From Victivallis vadensis (GTDB lineage: Bacteria; Verrucomicrobiota; Lentisphaeria; Victivallales; GWF2-50-93), in the NCBI GenBank assembly GCA_020718525.1, contig DYRX01000084.1, forward strand, positions 1 through 13,442: DNA of 13,442 nt, written 5' to 3'. The notes under the pieces are model-generated. The model did not search any database. It was not told the origin of the DNA and was given only the letters and a program-made list of their open reading frames with translations. This document shows, piece after piece, positions 11,830 to 13,442 of the stretch. Positions within the stretch are counted from its first letter, which is position 1, and each line of letters starts with the position of its first letter. Made by a program: the position numbers and the translations under genes.

Positions 11830-13121
11830 CGTTCTAGGTTCCTTATAAGTTCCATTGTTCTGTCTGTCGCTCCACGGTGTATTGAAATCGCATGAAAAGC
11901 CCTGGCACCAAGCTCAGCGGCAAAAGACGGATCTTCCGCCAATTTCGCAAGCGCTGATTCCAGCTCCTCAGCCGTTGCGACGGCAATGAGGGCGTTTTCC
12001 TTTCTAAGCGCTTCAAAAACAAATTTGAAATTTCTCAGTCTTGCTCCGCATATGATAGGCTTGGAGAGAAGGGCAGGCTCTATAAGATTGTGACCCTCGT
12101 CATGTCCGGCAAAACTTTTCCCCATCACAACGATGTCTGAAACCGCCATGAAGGAGAGGAGTTCGCCGGTCGTGTCCAGGAGAAGGCAGTCGGAATTGGT
12201 GCAAGGTGTCTGCGCGGAAGCTGTTCTTCGGACATGGCTCAGCCCCATTGCCGCAAGCTCATCCGAAATTCCCGGCGCTCTCTCGGCATGCCTAGGAGCC
12301 AGAATCAGCTTCAAGCCGGGGCGGATCTTTTTAAGCGTCAGATAAATTCCGGCAATCATCTTCTCCTCGCCTGGATGAGTGCTCGCTCCAAGAATGACCT
12401 TGCGGTCGCAGTCACCAAAATATGGTGCGAGATCGCGAAGCGGTAGATCCGATGGAACGGTCTGATCGAACTTCATGTTTCCGCTTGCCGAGACACTCAG
12501 TCCCGGGGCGATCATATCGAACCTTTTCCTGTCCTCTTCCGTCTGTGCACAGACAAGCGAAATCCTGCGCAGAAGCGGAGCGAAGAAGAAGGAGAGCCGC
12601 CTGTATCGCGGGAAAGATCTGTCTGAAATCCTTGCGTTCAGTACGGCGAGTGGAATTCCCCTTTTGCGCGCCTCGGAAATCATCGCAGGCCAAAGCTCGG
12701 TCTCGAAAACCAGCAGTTTGGAAGGGGAAAGGAGGGAGAAAGTCCTCCGGACAAAAATGAAGAAGTCAATCGGACAAAAAATGAGAGCGCATCCGGGGGG
12801 CAGTTTTTCCAGAGCCAGGCCCTGCGCAGTCGTAGTCGTGGTTGAAATCACAAATTTGTCGCCGGGTCTGTCCTTGCGCCATTTTTCAATGAATGACAAT
12901 GCTATCTGCGTTTCCCCGACGCTGACCGAATGAATCCAAATCGCTCCGCGGAACTTTTCCAGCTCCCTCTTTTTATCGGAACTGAAGATTGAAAGCCGTT
13001 CGGCGAAGTTCTTCTTCTCGCCCCCTCTCCTGACGAGTTTTACGACGATGGAGGGGACATAAAGAAGGAGCCCGATCGGAAAAAGCAGATTGTAGAACAG
13101 CAGGAAAAAGCTCAGCACCAT
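11826..13121 (-). CDS. waaA: 3-deoxy-D-manno-octulosonic acid (Kdo) transferase
   Basis: 431 aa from the ATG at 13121, where the sequence aligns with the N-terminus of E. coli WaaA; AAGGAG sits close upstream (about 2-3 nt, tighter than usual). The in-frame TTG at 13169 was not preferred. WaaA (KdtA) transfers Kdo from CMP-Kdo to lipid A precursor at the inner membrane. A membrane-anchoring helix lies at about 4-27. Motifs include HSVSVGET (64-71; E70 matches the catalytic Glu60 of E. coli), FETELWP (139-145), LNARISDRS (161-169), GASTHPGEE (245-253), LAPRHAER (274-281) and the nucleotide-site block GHNLIEPA (343-350). It is a GT-B fold glycosyltransferase of family GT30. Its stop overlaps the thiC start. 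Number of Kdo units transferred cannot be told from sequence. Confidence 0.96.
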   Translation of the reverse strand: MVLSFFLLFYNLLFPIGLLLYVPSIVVKLVRRGGEKKNFAERLSIFSSDKKRELEKFRGAIWIHSVSVGETQIALSFIEKWRKDRPGDKFVISTTTTTAQGLALEKLPPGCALIFCPIDFFIFVRRTFSLLSPSKLLVFETELWPAMISEARKRGIPLAVLNARISDRSFPRYRRLSFFFAPLLRRISLVCAQTEEDRKRFDMIAPGLSVSASGNMKFDQTVPSDLPLRDLAPYFGDCDRKVILGASTHPGEEKMIAGIYLTLKKIRPGLKLILAPRHAERAPGISDELAAMGLSHVRRTASAQTPCTNSDCLLLDTTGELLSFMAVSDIVVMGKSFAGHDEGHNLIEPALLSKPIICGARLRNFKFVFEALRKENALIAVATAEELESALAKLAEDPSFAAELGARAFHAISIHRGATDRTMELIRNLER

Positions 13122-13173
13122 CTCTCCTTGGAAATCGCGAGTTTGCAAACCTGATAGAAAAAGAATCAACCTA

Positions 13174-13210
13174 GATTTGCTCGGCGGAAGTCCTTCCGCA
13201 CAGGCAAATC
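13174..13210 (-). terminator. Two-part 37-nt hairpin between the edge ORF and waaA
   Basis: In mRNA sense, an outer stem GATTTGC/GCAAATC (7 bp, perfect) and an inner stem GCGGAAG/CTTCCGC (7 bp, perfect) are separated by a small internal loop (CTGT against CGA). It begins 10 nt after the TGA (13223-13221) of the edge ORF and about 53 nt before the waaA ATG. A loose T-rich stretch (GATTCTTTTTC) begins about 6 nt beyond the stem. It may be the terminator of the upstream gene, or a structured part of the waaA leader. The pairing itself is clear; the role is not. Confidence 0.5.
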
Positions 13211-13220
13211 CAATATTCCC

Positions 13221-13442
13221 TCAAGCATGGAACTTGTGGGAATAGTCAGATACAATCATCCGACATTGCATATTTTTCCAGTAAATGTCTCGATAATTTC
13301 CTGCGATTGTGCAATTAAGGGTCAAGATTGACTGAAAGTAAATATTCGCTGATTCCTGTGGGAAATGTTTTACGACATGTGCGGCATCAAGGGTTTTAAT
13401 CTTCCCTTTCTCTGCGGCGGCGGTCCATTTATTTATGAATTT
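13221..13442 (-). CDS. Probable C-terminal fragment of an unrecognised protein (cut by window edge)
   Basis: The minus-strand frame from 13442 to the TGA at 13223-13221 is open for 73 codons with no start needed, as expected for the end of a gene beginning outside the window. The translation has a balanced, protein-like composition, with aromatic and charged residues well mixed (segments such as INKWTAAAEKGKIKTLDAA and GNYRDIYWKNMQCRM). I recognise no family. It is on the same strand as every other gene, and its stop is followed within 10 nt by a strong hairpin, as a real gene end would be. The opposite strand offers a short ATG frame (from 13365), but without a Shine-Dalgarno. Chance openness in this AT-richer region cannot be excluded. 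Confidence 0.45.
   Translation of the reverse strand, partial: KFINKWTAAAEKGKIKTLDAAHVVKHFPQESANIYFQSILTLNCTIAGNYRDIYWKNMQCRMIVSDYSHKFHA

Noticed and set aside
11249..11848. A 199-codon plus-strand frame opposite thiC (and a 187-codon one at 10921-11484)
   Set aside because: Antisense shadows of an unmistakable thiC; no ribosome site and no protein-like pattern.
13122..13169. TTG start giving a 447-aa WaaA
   Set aside because: No ribosome site before the TTG, and homology to E. coli WaaA begins at the ATG at 13121.
13122..13442. TPP riboswitch upstream of the operon containing thiC
   Set aside because: Searched by eye on the minus strand for the CUGAGA and ACCUGAU...GCGUAGGGA cores; not found. 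The + strand ACCTGAT near 13150 lacks the rest of the motif.
1..13442. tRNA, rRNA, CRISPR arrays, insertion sequences, prophage
   Set aside because: No repeats with regular spacing, no transposase/integrase-like frames, no cloverleaf or rRNA-like stretches seen.

Overview
The window is a densely packed, one-directional stretch: every confident gene lies on the minus strand, so transcription runs from about 13.4 kb down to about 0.27 kb. A Kdo transferase (WaaA) shows a Gram-negative organism with lipopolysaccharide. Short-form ThiC, a MotA/TolQ/ExbB channel with a signal peptide and Ala-rich N-terminus, several ExbD copies, large periplasmic TPR proteins and a SWIM/histone-H1-like protein would fit a PVC-type bacterium (for example Lentisphaerae/Victivallales or a relative). 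That placement is an inference from gene content, not a demonstrated assignment. There are no tRNAs, rRNAs, CRISPR arrays, transposases or phage genes.

Layout in the direction of transcription. (1) 13442-13221: probable C-terminal end of an unrecognised protein cut by the window edge, followed by a two-part 37-nt hairpin (13210-13174). (2) 13121-8247: a very tight four-gene operon, waaA > thiC > unknown protein > MurC-like Mur ligase, with ATGA overlaps at waaA/thiC and unknown/mur, and a 2-nt gap between thiC and the unknown gene. (3) 8246-8167: an 80-nt gap with a plausible sigma70-type promoter. (4) 8166-1300: yjbQ > 1091-aa TPR protein > 258-aa TPR protein > exbB > three exbD genes. Gaps are mostly 9-22 nt, with longer leaders before exbB (93 nt) and the last exbD (86 nt), each carrying a possible hairpin or promoter. 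(5) 1168-272: a SWIM zinc-finger protein with a Lys/Ala-rich tail, after a 131-nt spacer. (6) 271-1: no confident gene, but a tiny four-cysteine ORF with a good Shine-Dalgarno on the plus strand and a GC-rich hairpin.

How the parts may work together. The central cluster looks like a proton-motive-force driven envelope machine: one ExbB-type channel, three ExbD-type stators/transducers and two secreted TPR proteins that could be periplasmic partners, roughly as CpoB/YbgF accompanies Tol-Pal. No TonB or TolA homologue is visible. Two of the ExbDs are recent tandem duplicates that share an insertion and a conserved pair of periplasmic cysteines missing from the third. ThiC makes the thiamine pyrimidine and YjbQ-family proteins can act as secondary thiamine-phosphate synthases, so two thiamine-linked genes sit among envelope genes. 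I saw no TPP riboswitch. The Mur ligase has altered P-loop and DDYAHH motifs and may not be a standard MurC.
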